From contig CAJINV010000001.1 in the NCBI GenBank assembly GCA_905178155.1, positions 3,797,706 to 3,861,705 of the forward strand: a DNA stretch of 64,000 bases. Direction: 5' to 3'. Each line of letters begins with the position of its first letter. Within the stretch, counting starts at the first letter, position 1. Below are positions 33,400 through 45,070 of this stretch, piece by piece. The DNA is from Amoebophrya sp. A120. Lineage: Eukaryota; Sar; Dinophyceae; Syndiniales; Amoebophryaceae. The position numbers were made by a program, and so were the translations under genes. Under the pieces are notes generated by a model, which was given only the letters and a program-made list of their open reading frames with translations, did no database searches and was not told the origin of the DNA.

Positions 33400-34561
33400 C
33401 GAATTGTCATCAATGTTGATGAGGCCGAGAAGAAACAGAAGATGAGAAAAGAAAATATCCTCGAGCTACAAAATAGAGATCCAGATCCTTTTCCTTGATT
33501 CCTTGTACTTGATATATCTAGAGAGCTTTATGAATTTATTTTCTGTTGTTGTCGGTTCGCTCGGGTCCCACACTCACTGTATTCTACAGCTACCCCGACC
33601 CCGAGGCCAGTGTGTCATCAATTTATATATTTGTGATTGTGTGTATGAGTATGTGTGAGGACTCTTCAGAAACAGCAGAAGAAAAGACAACGAACAAAAC
33701 CAAAATCAAAATCTCTCTTCTACTTTCGGCAATTCGAATTCCACAGAGAACTGTGCGTCCTCGGGGCAACATGCAACCCAGAGTTGGAGGCGTTCGTGTA
33801 GCTGCTTCTTACGGGTGTGTTAGTTATAGTTGCCTGACCACTGCTGCGCTGAGCCCGCCTGACGTGACGACGTTCCGTGGGACGATAGCTGCTATTTTAC
33901 CTTGTGGTCTTTGATGTTTTTCTGTGTTTTCTCCCTTGATGGTCTGCGTCTGTCCGTGCCGCTCTACATCGGTGATAGTGAAGCAGTGTTGTGTAGTACT
34001 CGAGTCCTCTACAAAGTCATCGAGCTATTGCTCAGACAGCGCTCTTATGATAGACGAGCTATGATCGACGCTCAGACAGGCTCAATTTTGCTTTGACTTC
34101 TATCGGGGTCTCAGATCCTCAAGAAAGGCATCGACTCTTCGTCCCAATCATTTACTTGCTTTTTTTGTATTAGTATCAAGATGGAGACCTCGTTTACTAT
34201 CAAAAGAACATATCTACTCCGCCCCTAGAATTGTTTTCGTTTCAATCGTCATTATTGTCGTCGTATACCACCTACACGTTCACGTGCAAGAACATTTTTT
34301 TTCAAATTGAAATTCGTCCTATCCGTCCCGTCGTCATCTAGTCTTGTCGTATTTTTAGGTGTCGTGCATGCACCCTTCCCAAATAGAGATATCCCTCTGA
34401 AAGTTTTTGCGGACTACCAACAAGCAGGATTGCAGGAGCGCCCTCCCTTTCCTACACGCTTCAGTATTGCTAGCACTGCTAGTATCAATTTTTCTCGAAG
34501 ATTAAGGTTAAGGCTAAGCTTCTTCAAGAGGTGTCTTTCATCTGCTTCTTACAGTAAGAAG
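33400..34561. other. Intergenic stretch
   Basis: Low GC, pyrimidine-rich, no supported gene. Frames at 33546-33914 and upstream of 34562 lack coding character. A TTCTTACAG acceptor-like sequence ends at 34554. Confidence 0.4.
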
Positions 34562-34951
34562 ATGATCAAGTTCACGCTGTCCGTCATCACATGGTGGGGC
34601 GAGGAGTTTTCGGACTCTGAAGCAAAGGTCATCAAGGCGGGCGTCCCATTTTTACATGACGAGATGAACAGCGAAAAAATGTTCTCGCACCGATCGTCGC
34701 ACGACCAGCGGTTCATCACGGCGACCACAAGCACCAAGATCCTGAGCAGGAACGAACCCGCGAAACTGGGGAAGTTTGCGAGATCCAGTTCTTTCTCTAC
34801 TTCTGCGTCCTCTACTCTCACCTCTGCGGGAACGCGCGAGACGAAGAAGGAATATGACACGTTGTTTACGCAGAGGAAGGCGGGCCAGGACCTGCACGCG
34901 ACGACGAGCCAGGATGAGGATCGTGGCCGTGCGAGTCTGAAGGACGAATAG
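34562..34951 (+). CDS. Small uncharacterised protein (129 aa)
   Basis: The frame is open from 34307, but only from ATG 34562 (MIKFTLSVITWWGEEFSDSE) does composition become GC-rich and codon-like. An acceptor-like TTACAG lies just before it, which could be a cis intron end or a trans-splicing acceptor. The first 60 residues look folded; the remainder is Ser/Thr- and Lys-rich, ending RGRASLKDE. No family recognised; moderate doubt that the gene is complete. Confidence 0.45.
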   Translation: MIKFTLSVITWWGEEFSDSEAKVIKAGVPFLHDEMNSEKMFSHRSSHDQRFITATTSTKILSRNEPAKLGKFARSSSFSTSASSTLTSAGTRETKKEYDTLFTQRKAGQDLHATTSQDEDRGRASLKDE

Positions 34952-36968
34952 CACGACTCGACATGACAAGATCACAAACACCTCTACTTCTTGTTGCGCC
35001 AGCGAAAAGGCTTGAAAGATCAAGCATTTTGATCGCCCGAATTTTGATTTTCTCACTCTTAGTTTGAAGAATAGAATCAACCACGACATCAAGAAAACGC
35101 AAACGTGATAGTACACGTAATCAGAAAAAACTCGAAATCTTTATCTCCAATTGTTTTCACGAAGATTTGAAATGTAGTCCTTGATCCGTTATCTCGAGCG
35201 CCAGGACCACCCTGTAGCTGTAGTGTGACAGCTCCATTATCATCTACTCGATGTTGATAGTACAGCATCAATATCCAAGTAAAAATACAGAAAATCAAAA
35301 AGTACTAGTTCCTTTTTTTCTCAATTTAGTATTAGTTTTACATTCTTCCGAGCTGAAGATGCTTTCAAAAAAAGAAATGTCAATTTTTCTATACAGATCT
35401 TGCACTGAACCCCTCTCAAGTTTCAGGTCGGAAAAGTAAGTAGAAGTGCTACGCATAGGCAAAAAGATACAGTCAAGCTTCTTTTGTTTTCCAGAGAGAG
35501 TAAGAAGAGCAAAACCAACATGCGAAACTGTAAAATGAATGCCGTCTGTTCCTGAGGATCAGCACGGCATATGTGATTTTTCTTTCAGCTTTGGAATACG
35601 GATGCTTCGCCACGCAGGAAGGAAATTACATGTAAAAGCATTTTACATGCTTTAAAGAAATCAAGCTAGCTTTATGCGTTCTTGTTGTTTTGATAGCAAA
35701 AATTAGGAAGTGAAAACAACAGTACTTACGTAGCTGCCTGTAGTCCACGAACACTTTGCAGCCCGGAGCCGCGCGGCGCGCGAGGGTACAAATCGGTCCA
35801 CAAATGATAGCTCATTGCGTCAGACTCTATTTCAGCCAGGGTGACAGCTCAATAAAATCAGCACCTTATGTATGATATCAGGCAAAATGATGGACAGGAG
35901 CATGGTGAACGTGAAGTAGATCTGCATCTTGTGATCTAAGAGTATAAGTATTTTTGGTCCCAGCTGATGCTGAAGCTGTGCCAGTGATGGATAAATTCAT
36001 AGCATTGGCATGTCCTCGCTGTTGGTCTTTCCCTGCAACAGAAAATACTCCAGTATCAGTATGTACGTGCTTGGGCACTCCTCTCGACCTGCTCGTCCAG
36101 TTGTACTATTCTGCATAAATGCATAAGGCCTCGATGAAGCGAAAAATAACAGGTGCTTTACAGCAATTTGAAATGTAGGACGTTCTCGGCAATCGCAATC
36201 AGCGGTAGAAAAATCTGCTTCAAAAGACGAAGGAAAAAGTCGGTCGTATTTTATTCTTGTTGCTGCTGCATTTTCGTTTCATCGTCGCAGAAGTCCACGT
36301 TTATTTTACAGATCATTTTTTTTTACTGCTTGAAATCACGACACAGCAAAAGAACCTGCTGCTTGCCTCACTCTCACGTACAACAAGCTGCATCAGCAGT
36401 AAAACCGCTGCCAGAACATTCGTGACCGCAAAAAGTGGCGCTGGCGCAAATACGTAGCTCCACAGCCAGATGAGCCCAATCGGATTAGCGAGGCTTGCTA
36501 TTTTAATAGCAAAATCGCATTCAACTACACACGTGCTTCTCTGTTGGACTATTCAGATGGGAAGAAGTATTTTTAGTTTGAAAAAACCGCTTCGAATCAA
36601 GTCGTTCGATTGTATATTAAACTGTAACCGGTCACGGTCTTTCTCTTTCATTCGATTCTTACAGGAAACTTGCGCAGGAAACAGTGGAATTTGTATCAAG
36701 GAGAACCCATAAGTCATCTTCATAGTATTCATTGGGCAAGAACGCAAAAATGAATAAACCTTTTAGGAAATCGCAAGCATTGTCTCGTATACCACAAGTA
36801 GCACGTATTAAACCGCACTACAAAAACGAAGAAGACGAGAAATCGGCAGGAAGAAGTCTAGAGACACATGATCAAATCGAAGAAGCAAATAAAAGCGATT
36901 TTTGAGTTTTCTTCACATTTTGAACACCGATTCAAAAAACCTCGCTTTATTTGCACAATAAAGCGACG
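34952..36968. other. Long intergenic stretch (2 kb)
   Basis: AT-rich throughout. Short frames on both strands, none with protein-like composition. No repeats, hairpin genes or introner signatures were noticed. It is the longest plain spacer in the window. Confidence 0.5.
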
Positions 36969-39900
36969 ATGGCGGGGAACTTGAGCTTGGACGACATTAT
37001 GGCCCAGGCGCTGGGCGACTGGTCGGGCGGCGCGACTGCGCATCAATCAGGAGCTGGTGCTGATCTCCAAAGCGCAACAAGTTTTCTGTCAACGACGACG
37101 AACCAACTGGACCCCTTGGGTACAACTTCTACAACTTCCAGCATGATGGGCGGGCAACAGCAGCAGCAGCAGAGTTTGATGTCCTCGATGTTAGCGGCCA
37201 CACTTCCCACGGATATGCGGAACCGGATTGACCGCGCAGTGCAGGCGATTTGTGCCAACCCGTCCCCCAACTCCGAGGTGGAATTTGCCGGGAAACACAC
37301 GATAAATCCGGCGTACAAATTTCTCTTCCACGGGCCGGGCTCCGACTACTACCGCGCAAAACTGCAGGAGACCCGCGCAGCCGCGGCAACAAACTTGCTG
37401 CTTGGAGGTAGTACTAGTGGTACAGCAACTGGAGGAGCGACTGGAGGGGCAAGTGGTGCAGGAGCTGCAACTCTCAACAACATGAAAGCCCAACAACCGC
37501 AGCAGCCGAAAACGCAGCAGGTGATACGACCGGGCGGCGCCGCCGCTGGTCTTTTTTCGACCTCCAAAGCGTCGTCGGTCAGTGCCGCTGGCGCGGCCGG
37601 AAGTACCCTGGGAAACAACACGCAGCAACAAGCCGCAGCGCAGCCGATCTCGAAGCGCATGCCGCACCAAGGAGCCGCGACCGCAGCACCTGCTTCACAA
37701 CTATTTTCAAATACCGCGGCGGGGACCACGACCGGGGCCGCAGCCAACGCCGCTGCTGCGGGGACTACTACAACTGGAAATACGGGGACAACAACATCAA
37801 ACTACACGCCCGTGCAGAGACTGGCACTGAAATACGCGGACCCCGGGCTTTCCGAAATCCCACCGGCCATGCGGCAGCAGTGGACGCAAATTTTCAAAAA
37901 TCTGGAGCAAACCGCCTCGGCCGAACACATCAAACAAGGCAGAACCTGGGTGGAGAAGGCCATCAAGCTCGGAGTTACGGGGGTAAAAGCTTCTTTGTGA
38001 TTGCATTGTTGGCTCCTGCATGACGATGATGATTGTTATTGATGGCTGCTTTTCGACTTTAGTTTATTAATCAGATGCAGCGTGTGTATAATGAAAATGA
38101 TGCAAGAACTGCGTAGTTTTAAGTGGCAGCTATGGAGTGTTTTTTTCTGAATGTCTATGTCATTCGTATCTAGATCTACAGTACACTTAGAAGGGGGCAA
38201 AACCAAAAGCACCCTGTTTTTCCAACCTTTACACAAAATTTCAGGTAATTGGGTTTATCCACTCGTTCATGAAGCAGACGGAGCGGACGTTCTCTCACGT
38301 TTTGCACATTTTGTACGTGATCCACGACGTGCTCCAGTGCGAGGCTTTTTCGAACTCGGCCACCCCCGACAAGTGGCGCAACATTCCCCTGATAAAGCCC
38401 TATCTGCCCTGGTTGCTACGCACCAGCTACAAGCTAGCGACGAGCGACACCGAGCGGACGCGGGTCGGCAATTTGCTGAAGCTGTGGGTGGACCGCAAGT
38501 GCTTGTCCGAGATATCAAAAGGAAAAATCCCCCCTCCCCATATCGAAACGAAGTTTCTGATGCTGGATTTGCTTACACAAATCGGATCTCTCTTGCAGTA
38601 GGGGACTGCAGGCCCATACCAAGCCCGAGTAGAGACGTGCTGGCCTAGGTGTTTAGCATGAAAAACGGCTATGCTGTAGGCCCAATAGCATCACAAACCG
38701 CCTGCATAATGCCGCGAGGCCTGTGCGGTTGCCTTCTTGCAAGACAGAGACGATTTGTGGTCACAAATCAGCATGGCAAATTTTCTGAGGTGTGCCTTTT
38801 CGATATGGGGAGGGGGTATTTTTCCTCACAATACGAGACGGAAATGCACGAAATTCGCATGTTGATGGAAACCACTGAGGAACTACCGCAGCCTATTCTG
38901 AGTAAAAACGTCCCCACCCCAGAGATGTCATGCAGATTTGCAGCTACAGGAATGGAAGATTTGTAATGCGCATCCCCATGAGAGGCATTTCCAAGCGCGT
39001 TTTGCAATTTGTAATGCTGTCGACAGGATGAGTAGATGGGTTTGTGTTGCGGCTGTACTTGCTAAACTGCACTACAATACAGAGACGAACTTGTCATGCT
39101 TGACCCCCAATACTTCTCGATTTGTGTTGCGAGATCCCCATCTTGACTCTGGTGTGGGGGCGTTTTTACATAGGATACAGCCAGTGCCTGTAGTGCAGCA
39201 GCAAGTCCAGCCAAATGCTGCAGGTACATTTGTTGTAGTTCGTTGTATAGAGGACGGCAGTCAAAAATACCTATGGTCGAAGGGACGAAGTTTATGCTAG
39301 TACAGGCTACTAGTACCTGTTTTCATGGTTCTTTGAACACGATCCAGCAGAATTATTATGCAGGCAGCGGATTGATGTATGACTAACTTGTGAATTACTT
39401 ATATCCAAACATCTTTGATTTTTCGCATTTCTTACCCAGGCGGCTGGAACCAGCAGCAAACCAACGCTTGGTGGAACAGCTGGAACGCATGGGGTGCGGC
39501 CGGTGGTGCGGCTGCCGGTCAGCAGCAGCAGCCGTTCAACATGCTAGGGATGAATATGATGGCTGGCTTGATGGGCAATATGGGAGCTGCACCAGGGACC
39601 GTTTCCACCGCTACACCCAGCGCGGGTGCACCTCCTGCGAACAATATCATGATGAACCAAGTCCCAGGAAGTGGAGCCTCCCTCACGACACCAGCAGGTC
39701 CCAACGCCGGCACTACACCTTCCACGCAAGTCCCCAGCAACACTTCTACCAATGCAAATAATAAACCCTCCCGCGCCACCCCGGAGTCGATACCCGTCGG
39801 CTTGATGGCCTCGATGCTGAAGAACGTGTCGCAGCGCAATCGGAATTACCAAACCGCGTTCTACCCCTACAAACCGCTCGACCCCAACATGACGCCGCAG

Positions 39901-40281
39901 ACCATGCCGGGACTGCAGCCGTTAACGGACCGGATCAAGGACAAGTTGGCAACCTTCTTTGCCGACGAGGAGCGCCACGAGGCGCGCGAGAACCTGAAGG
40001 CGCAGCTGAAGCGCCCGGATTCGCGCAGTAGCGAGCAAGACAGCGACGAAGACGACGACGACGATTCGCCGAGTAAGAGTCTCGGCGGCCCGGTGACGAC
40101 CAGTCTGCATTTTCGGAAAAAACGGTCCCGGTCCAACAGCGACTCCTCCAGTAGCAGCCAATCGCCAAGTCGGTCGTCCGCTCCCAGCCCCGTCGTGTTG
40201 CACAAAAAGCCTTCGATTTTCGGCAAGGCCCCCGGGCCGTCGCCGAACGGCGCGATGGGCGGGATGATGATGGGGAACTAG
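36969..40281 (+). CDS. CHERP-like SURP/CID pre-mRNA-processing protein (739 aa)
   Basis: Exons 36969-37982, 38245-38512, 38839-38893, 39183-39223 and 39440-40281 (2220 nt, in frame). Introns 1 and 4 are GT-AG; introns 2 and 3 are introners, leaving exons of only 55 and 41 nt. Residues about 83-135 form a SURP (SWAP) domain: AVQAICANPSPNSEVEFAGK then NPAYKFLFHG and DYYRAKL. Residues about 300-430 form a CID/RPR domain (FIHSFMKQTERTFSHVLHIL, then DTERTRVGNLLKLW). The C-terminal half is Gln/Gly/Asn-rich (WWNSWNAWGAAGG) and ends with an acidic stretch and Arg-Ser dipeptides (KKRSRSNSDSSSSSQS). SURP followed by CID is the order in CHERP, a U2 snRNP-associated factor; no RRM, as in SR140, and no clear G-patch were seen. 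Likely nuclear splicing factor. Confidence 0.85.
38513..38833. mobile_element. Introner 7 (family E)
   Basis: 321 bp, direct repeat CGAGA at 38508-38512 and 38834-38838. Ends TATCAAAAGGAAAAATCCCC and, reversed, TATTGTGAGGAAAAATACCC; both continue with CTCCCCATATCGAAA. The open frame reading into the left end is intron sequence, not CID domain. Confidence 0.87.
38894..39177. mobile_element. Introner 8 (family F)
   Basis: 284 bp, direct repeat CAGCC at 38889-38893 and 39178-39182. Ends TATTCTGAGTAAAAACGTCC and, reversed, TATCCTATGTAAAAACGCCC, both followed by CCCAC(A/C)CCAGAG. Internal ATTTGTAATGC copies are present. Only 60 bp from introner 7. Confidence 0.87.
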
Positions 40282-40809
40282 CTACGCGGAGACTGATGAA
40301 ATGACTTAACGACCCTTTTCATTTTCCCTCGGCTGCGACGAAACGCAGACGAACGGAGAGCTGGCGACCGGGACGAGTATTAAGCTGCCCGTCTGAAGAA
40401 GACCGTAAATGTGCTGGTACTGAAGAAAAGACCACCATCAACTCATCTTCGAGATTTCAAATTGACGTGTTTTTTCAGTCAGTCTACTCGACTAGGAGAC
40501 GAAGAGGAAGAGTTGTAGTTTTGGCGGGACATCAGCACGACGAGTCTTAGTAGACTGGCACAAGTACTTACGAGAGTTGATCCCGGTGTTGACCGTGACT
40601 CCCTCGGTGAGGAGGTGGCACAGTACACGAGAACTGAGCTGCAGGAGGAGTGCACCACGGCGACAAAATAAGTCATTCTGAGTCGCTGCGCTTGATACTG
40701 CAGCCATAATCTTTTGTTTCTCAGTTTCGGAACAACAAGAACAGACGAGAACCTCAACCCCCCACTAGAAGAACTGCGCACAGCAGCGCGTCGCGAAAAA
40801 CAACAAACT
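40282..40809. other. Intergenic stretch
   Basis: About 530 bp, no supported feature. A minus-strand frame (40479-41171) covers part of it but is the shadow of the downstream gene. Confidence 0.5.
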
Positions 40810-41205
40810 ATGCCGCTGGTGAACGTGTTTCTGGGCGCGGGCGCCCAGCACGTGCGTGGGAAGCTCCAAGTGGCCAAGTTCCACGATTTTCTGGCGTCGA
40901 AGGAGATGTTTGCCGTGCCCTTTGGCATTCTGCAAGTGAACGTTTTCAATTGCCAGGAGATGTACCCCGAGCCGCGCACCTTCATCAGCATGCGGTGCAA
41001 GGGAACCAAGGAGCGCACGCCGGAAAAGCTGAAGCAGGTGTTAGCGGACACGGGGAAGTACTTGGAAAAAAACGGGATCAACGGACGGATTCGGCTGGAA
41101 ACCTTCAACCCGGACCTGCAGATGGCGGTCTCTTTCGGAATGACTGTGGAAGACGACCCAACGGCGGTCACAGTGGAGCCAACACCTCCCGCGAGTAAGT
41201 TGTGA
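40810..41205 (+). CDS. Small conserved-looking protein (131 aa), perhaps tautomerase-like
   Basis: ATG 40810 to TGA 41205. The frame is open upstream to 40714, but 40810 gives a compact globular protein with Pro directly after Met (MPLVNVFLGAG). The sequence alternates strands and helices: LQVNVFNC, RTFISMRCKG, a helix EKLKQVLADTGKYLEKNG, then GRIRLETF and LQMAVSFGMT. Pro at position 2, a strand, and a later strand-helix-strand recall the tautomerase superfamily, where the processed N-terminal proline is catalytic. That is only a structural suggestion. A perfect GTAAGT lies at 41194, so a further exon may replace the last four residues. Confidence 0.6.
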   Translation: MPLVNVFLGAGAQHVRGKLQVAKFHDFLASKEMFAVPFGILQVNVFNCQEMYPEPRTFISMRCKGTKERTPEKLKQVLADTGKYLEKNGINGRIRLETFNPDLQMAVSFGMTVEDDPTAVTVEPTPPASKL

Positions 41206-41492
41206 CTTGCATAGCGATTGATGCAGCTTCCTTGAAGATGTAGCTCCTCTCTGCAATTTCAAGGGCGGGGGCTCTCGAGTTCTTTCGTTTTGGTAATACA
41301 GAGACCGGCGGTGGCAAACACACCAAATTTTCCTATACAGTTAGAAGTAGAGCTACCTCCCAGCGACGCGACAGATTGTCTATCTTTTTCCTTCTTCGGC
41401 TTGAAGTTGAACGCATAAGAATTTCGCGACAAATACAGAATCAATGTACCACACGAGCAGCTTCTACAATGCGAGAATTTCATATTCCGGTC

Positions 41493-41530
41493 GCCTGCAA
41501 CGCCAACGCCGGCGAGTCGTGTTCTTCTTC
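41493..41530. repeat. 38-bp exact repeat, copy 1 (copy 2 at 42771-42808)
   Basis: Starts GCCTGCAACGCCAACGCC and ends GTGTTCTTCTTC; the same 38 bases recur without change at 42771-42808 in the same orientation. It is GC-rich in an AT-rich spacer. Confidence 0.85.
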
Positions 41531-41888
41531 CAAAAGTTCAAACCCTGGGCCGATCCTCTGAGTGACTTCCTTCCCGCAAATCTTTAGACTGTTTGATCCC
41601 GAACCCAGCACAAACAAGCACGAGAATAAGGATTAAGCGCAAGATCTAGAGCGAATACCCAAACAAATTGCACACCCAACCACAACACACGCGCTGAAGA
41701 TCTACCACGCTGAAAACACTCTCTACACCTGAATGAGGGCGGGCGTGATGAATGTAGTGGCAACCTTTTTCGATTTTTTACAGGCTACGGGATCGATCGT
41801 TGAGCTAGGTGCTTTCTCTATAAATATCTTATGACGATTAAATGAATTCCCGCTATGTCAATTTCGCTTTTAGTCCATCACACAGCAC

Positions 41889-41944
41889 GCACAGAACCAA
41901 GACCGTAAGGGCATAATCGTGTTTGGAATGGTTGTTAAGGATGC
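41889..41944. repeat. 56-bp diverged repeat, copy 1 (copy 2 at 42392-42447)
   Basis: Both copies begin GCACAGAACCAAGAC and end ATGGTTGTTAAGG.TGC with scattered changes between. Together with the 38-bp pair they lie in the order A-B-B-A. Confidence 0.75.
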
Positions 41945-42391
41945 GTGAAAAAACATGATGACTGAACGTGAAAGCCGATGCGGTAGTAGGCAGCTCTCGG
42001 CGAGGTTTTACGAGTGAAGCAAAAAACAAAAAAGTAGGAACACAGCCAGCCAGCGAAACGAAAGCAGGGCGCAGCAGACACGAAGAGTGTTCGCCCAAGA
42101 ATGATCATGGCCCGGAAATGAGAAGGAAAGTGTGATGAAAGGATAATGTGTAATGCGACTCGTGAAAAGAGTTCTACCAACGGTGCTGAGGCTGGGAGAA
42201 TCCCGCGAAGGACCCATAGCAGCGCTGTGAATTGGCCCGGACGCAAAGGATTGGAGTTGAAAAATGACGAACCTAGTGTCTACCATTGAAAGTAAATTTA
42301 TAAAAGTTTTCAGATTGGAAGCAGCTAGGCTCTGCCTTTATATATTGCCACAAAAATTTACAAGTAGGAGTTAGCTTATACTTGGAACATG

Positions 42392-42447
42392 TGCACAGAA
42401 CCAAGACTGTATGGGCATAACCGTTTTCGCCATGGTTGTTAAGGTTG
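42392..42447. repeat. 56-bp diverged repeat, copy 2
   Basis: Partner of 41889-41944, about 80 percent identical by eye. Confidence 0.75.
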
Positions 42448-42770
42448 CATATGCTTTAGGCGGTATTAGGGAGGGGCGACACACTTTCAAAACAACTATC
42501 TACTTTTATTTTTTGGCGCGCCTTGTGCCCGCCGCGATTGTCTATTAAAGTTTACCTTTGACTATTTCTGCTCGGAAGATGTAGTTTAGACGATAAGCGT
42601 TTTTCTATCGAGAAAGTGACGCTGTGAGACCTAGAAATCAATGGACTCCGCTCGGGCAGGGTCGTTTAAGGTTTCCCGGGAAACCTTCGGTGTAGCTCGC
42701 GCCAAAGTGTGTTGCAATGCAACCGAAAACGCGGCGCGCGCATGGACTCCGCTGCTGTTTGTGTGCACAA

Positions 42771-42808
42771 GCCTGCAACGCCAACGCCGGCGAGTCGTGT
42801 TCTTCTTC
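42771..42808. repeat. 38-bp exact repeat, copy 2
   Basis: Partner of 41493-41530, identical over 38 bases. Confidence 0.85.
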
Positions 42809-43841
42809 TAGGCGCCAGCAGTTTGCTGTGTGTTTGATCTGACGATGTTGAGAGGTCACGGTAAGTGGCTGCATGAAAAGATCAAAATTTTTAGAATGGC
42901 GACGTTGTTGTTTACGTGGTAGCTAGTAGTCACCGGTTGTCCATCAATTCTGCAAGGTGCGAATCCATGTCCATGATGTTGATATGGCAGAACAAAAACA
43001 AACGTGTCAGCATAATTTGTTGCGAGTTCGATCCTTATCTTCAGCTGCAGACCACTCTGTCTCAGCAACCGACTAAACAAGCGGCGAGTTGTAGTGCAAA
43101 AAACAGCAAACCGATCCTTTCGTTCCGTGTATCTAAAAGCACTTCTAGGATTTTTATTTGGCGAATTCAACCTGCGAATGGTGTAGGCAGTAACGAGCGT
43201 AAAAGATCGAGATCCTGCGTTTAACACGAGTCATCTTCTGATGATGTCAATATCGTTAGTGCTATCCAAAACCAAAAGTGTGCGCAATGTTGTTTACCCA
43301 TTAATACAAGATTCTTCTGACGAATTGTATCATCCAGAATTTGGTAGTTGCTTTATCTTCCCGCCGGGTTCTTTTTTTCTGGTATCATTCATTACCATAG
43401 CCATTTTTCTCGACCTCTTATCACAGGGCACCTCATCAGCACCACGCCGCTTTCTTCTGCAAACCGAGTACTACAGCAAATCGGCATCGCGCGCGCGCCA
43501 CAGTAAGAGCATCGCTTGTTCTTCCACCGCCTAGAAGCGCACTACTCGTATTCCGCATAATATCGCGTTCCGCATTAGAAAGCGCTGTCACGACCTGCTC
43601 ATCCGCACAGGACGAGACAAGACGAGCCCCATACCACGACTCTATAACAAGTTTCGCTTGCTGCAGCCGAATCCAACGGCACAAGAAACCGAATCTCGCA
43701 GTCCGAGCAGTCTTCGTAAAAAATTGATCAGAGTCCTACTCTCTACTTGACCTTGTTGCGAAACAAGCACTGCAGCTCCCTGCTATAGCGGTACTGCTAC
43801 TTCTGCAAAAACCTGCGCGTAAAGAAGATTTTTTCGACAAG

Positions 43842-45070
43842 ATGGCAGAATTTCTCCCCCGCGACAAGCAGCAACAAGCTCTGGAGAGCGAAAGGAACGG
43901 TGGAAAGGTCTTCATCGGGAATGTGCGAAAGGACGTAGAGAAAGACGAGATCGAAGACACGTTCAGTAAATACGGAGAGGTATAGTACAAGGCATGCAGC
44001 AACTAGATCAGAGTCAGATGACGACGAACAAAGAGAAATATGATAGAGAAACTGGCGTCTGTTTTGATGCTTATAATTGTTATCCTGTCTTCTTTGTGCA
44101 AACTCATCAAATGCAAAAAATGGAAATGCAGGTGCTGTCCGTTTGGATTGCAAAGAACCCGCCGGGTTTCGCCTTCGTCACTTTCAAAAGCGCGGATGAG
44201 GCACAGACCGCGATCAAAGAGGCCCACGGGTTGGAAGTTGGTATTAAAAAAGATTTGGATTTGCTTCCTTTGCTCGAGAGCTTGCTTGTTCATCTTTATG
44301 AGCTACATTCCATTCGTGTGTGAAAATGAAAAAACAGACTTTGCGGAAGACAACGGCCGGGGTTTGCGTGTCGAAGGATCCACGTACGCATATGGCGTTC
44401 TCAACTGTTACATTCTTAACTGTTAGCACATAATTTGCCATGCAAATTGATCATGACCCGCCAGACTATCAAGCTGTTTCGCATGACAAAGTCTCGAAGG
44501 GCTAGACAGCGTCTAAATCTGTGCCAAATTTATGATGCGAGACTTGCAAGCTCGCCCCTTTCCCTATTGCTGTTTTTGCATCACAAATCCATGCAACACT
44601 AACAGTTGAGAATGTAACGCTTGAGAACGCCATAACGCACAGAAGCGTCACCGTGGCGGCGGTGGACGTGGGGCGAGCTCGAGAGGACGCGACAGCTACC
44701 GGGACCGGTAAAACCAGTGCATGAAAAAAATAAAAAGTCTTTGTCTTTCCTCGGCCCTCGCTTAGGAGTTCGCGTTTTTTTTTCAACATGATAGAGCAAT
44801 GTCAAGAACACCGGCGTTACTCGTCATACACATGATGCGACAAGGTACCTACATAGATATATGAACTTGTCTGCTCCACCGTCTTTCTGTGCATGTGAAA
44901 AAGACGAAATCCAACTGAAATCTCGAATCGTTTTCATCGACAGGTCCCGTGGTCGCCGACGCGACAGCCGAAGCAGGGGTCGCGGCGGTGGTGGTGGTTA
45001 CCGCTCGCGGCGCGATAGCCGTGGTGGAAGAGGTGGTCGCCGAGACCGCGACAGCCGCCAACGCAGGTAG
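43842..45070 (+). CDS. SR-type splicing factor, SRSF3/SRSF7-like (164 aa)
   Basis: Exons 43842-43979, 44132-44240, 44338-44390, 44640-44707 and 44944-45070 (495 nt, in frame). Introns 1, 2 and 4 are GT-AG (152, 97 and 236 bp); intron 3 is an introner. The RRM runs from about residue 17: RNP2 is KVFIGNV, RNP1 is GFAFVTF, preceded by the SVWIAKNPP stretch typical of the SRSF3/SRSF7 type, and the last strand is GRGLRVEGS. The tail is a mixed Gly-rich and Arg-Ser domain (RSRGRRRDSRSRGRGGGGG, then RRDSRGGRGGRRDRDS). Such proteins bind exonic RNA and recruit U1 and U2 snRNPs in the nucleus. The gene spans five exons for a very small protein, and one of its introns is itself an introner. Confidence 0.92.
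44391..44634. mobile_element. Introner 9 (family C)
   Basis: 244 bp, direct repeat ACGCA at 44386-44390 and 44635-44639. Ends TATGGCGTTCTCAACTG and CTTGAGAACGCCATA. Removal joins Thr-Tyr-Ala to Gln-Lys-Arg in the SR protein. Closest relative is introner 3. Confidence 0.9.

Larger units (their letters stand above)
41206..43841. other. Long intergenic stretch with duplicated segments
   Basis: No convincing gene; frames on either strand lack coding character. Two pairs of direct repeats, described separately, lie within it. Confidence 0.5.

Noticed and set aside
38513-38601. Apparent continuation of the CID domain to a stop at 38601
   Set aside because: It reads into the left inverted repeat of introner 7; the exact CGAGA duplication and matching right end show it is intronic.
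40479-41171. 230-codon minus-strand frame
   Set aside because: Antisense to the compact 131-residue + protein; composition rich in Ser/Arg typical of shadow frames. Not fully excluded.
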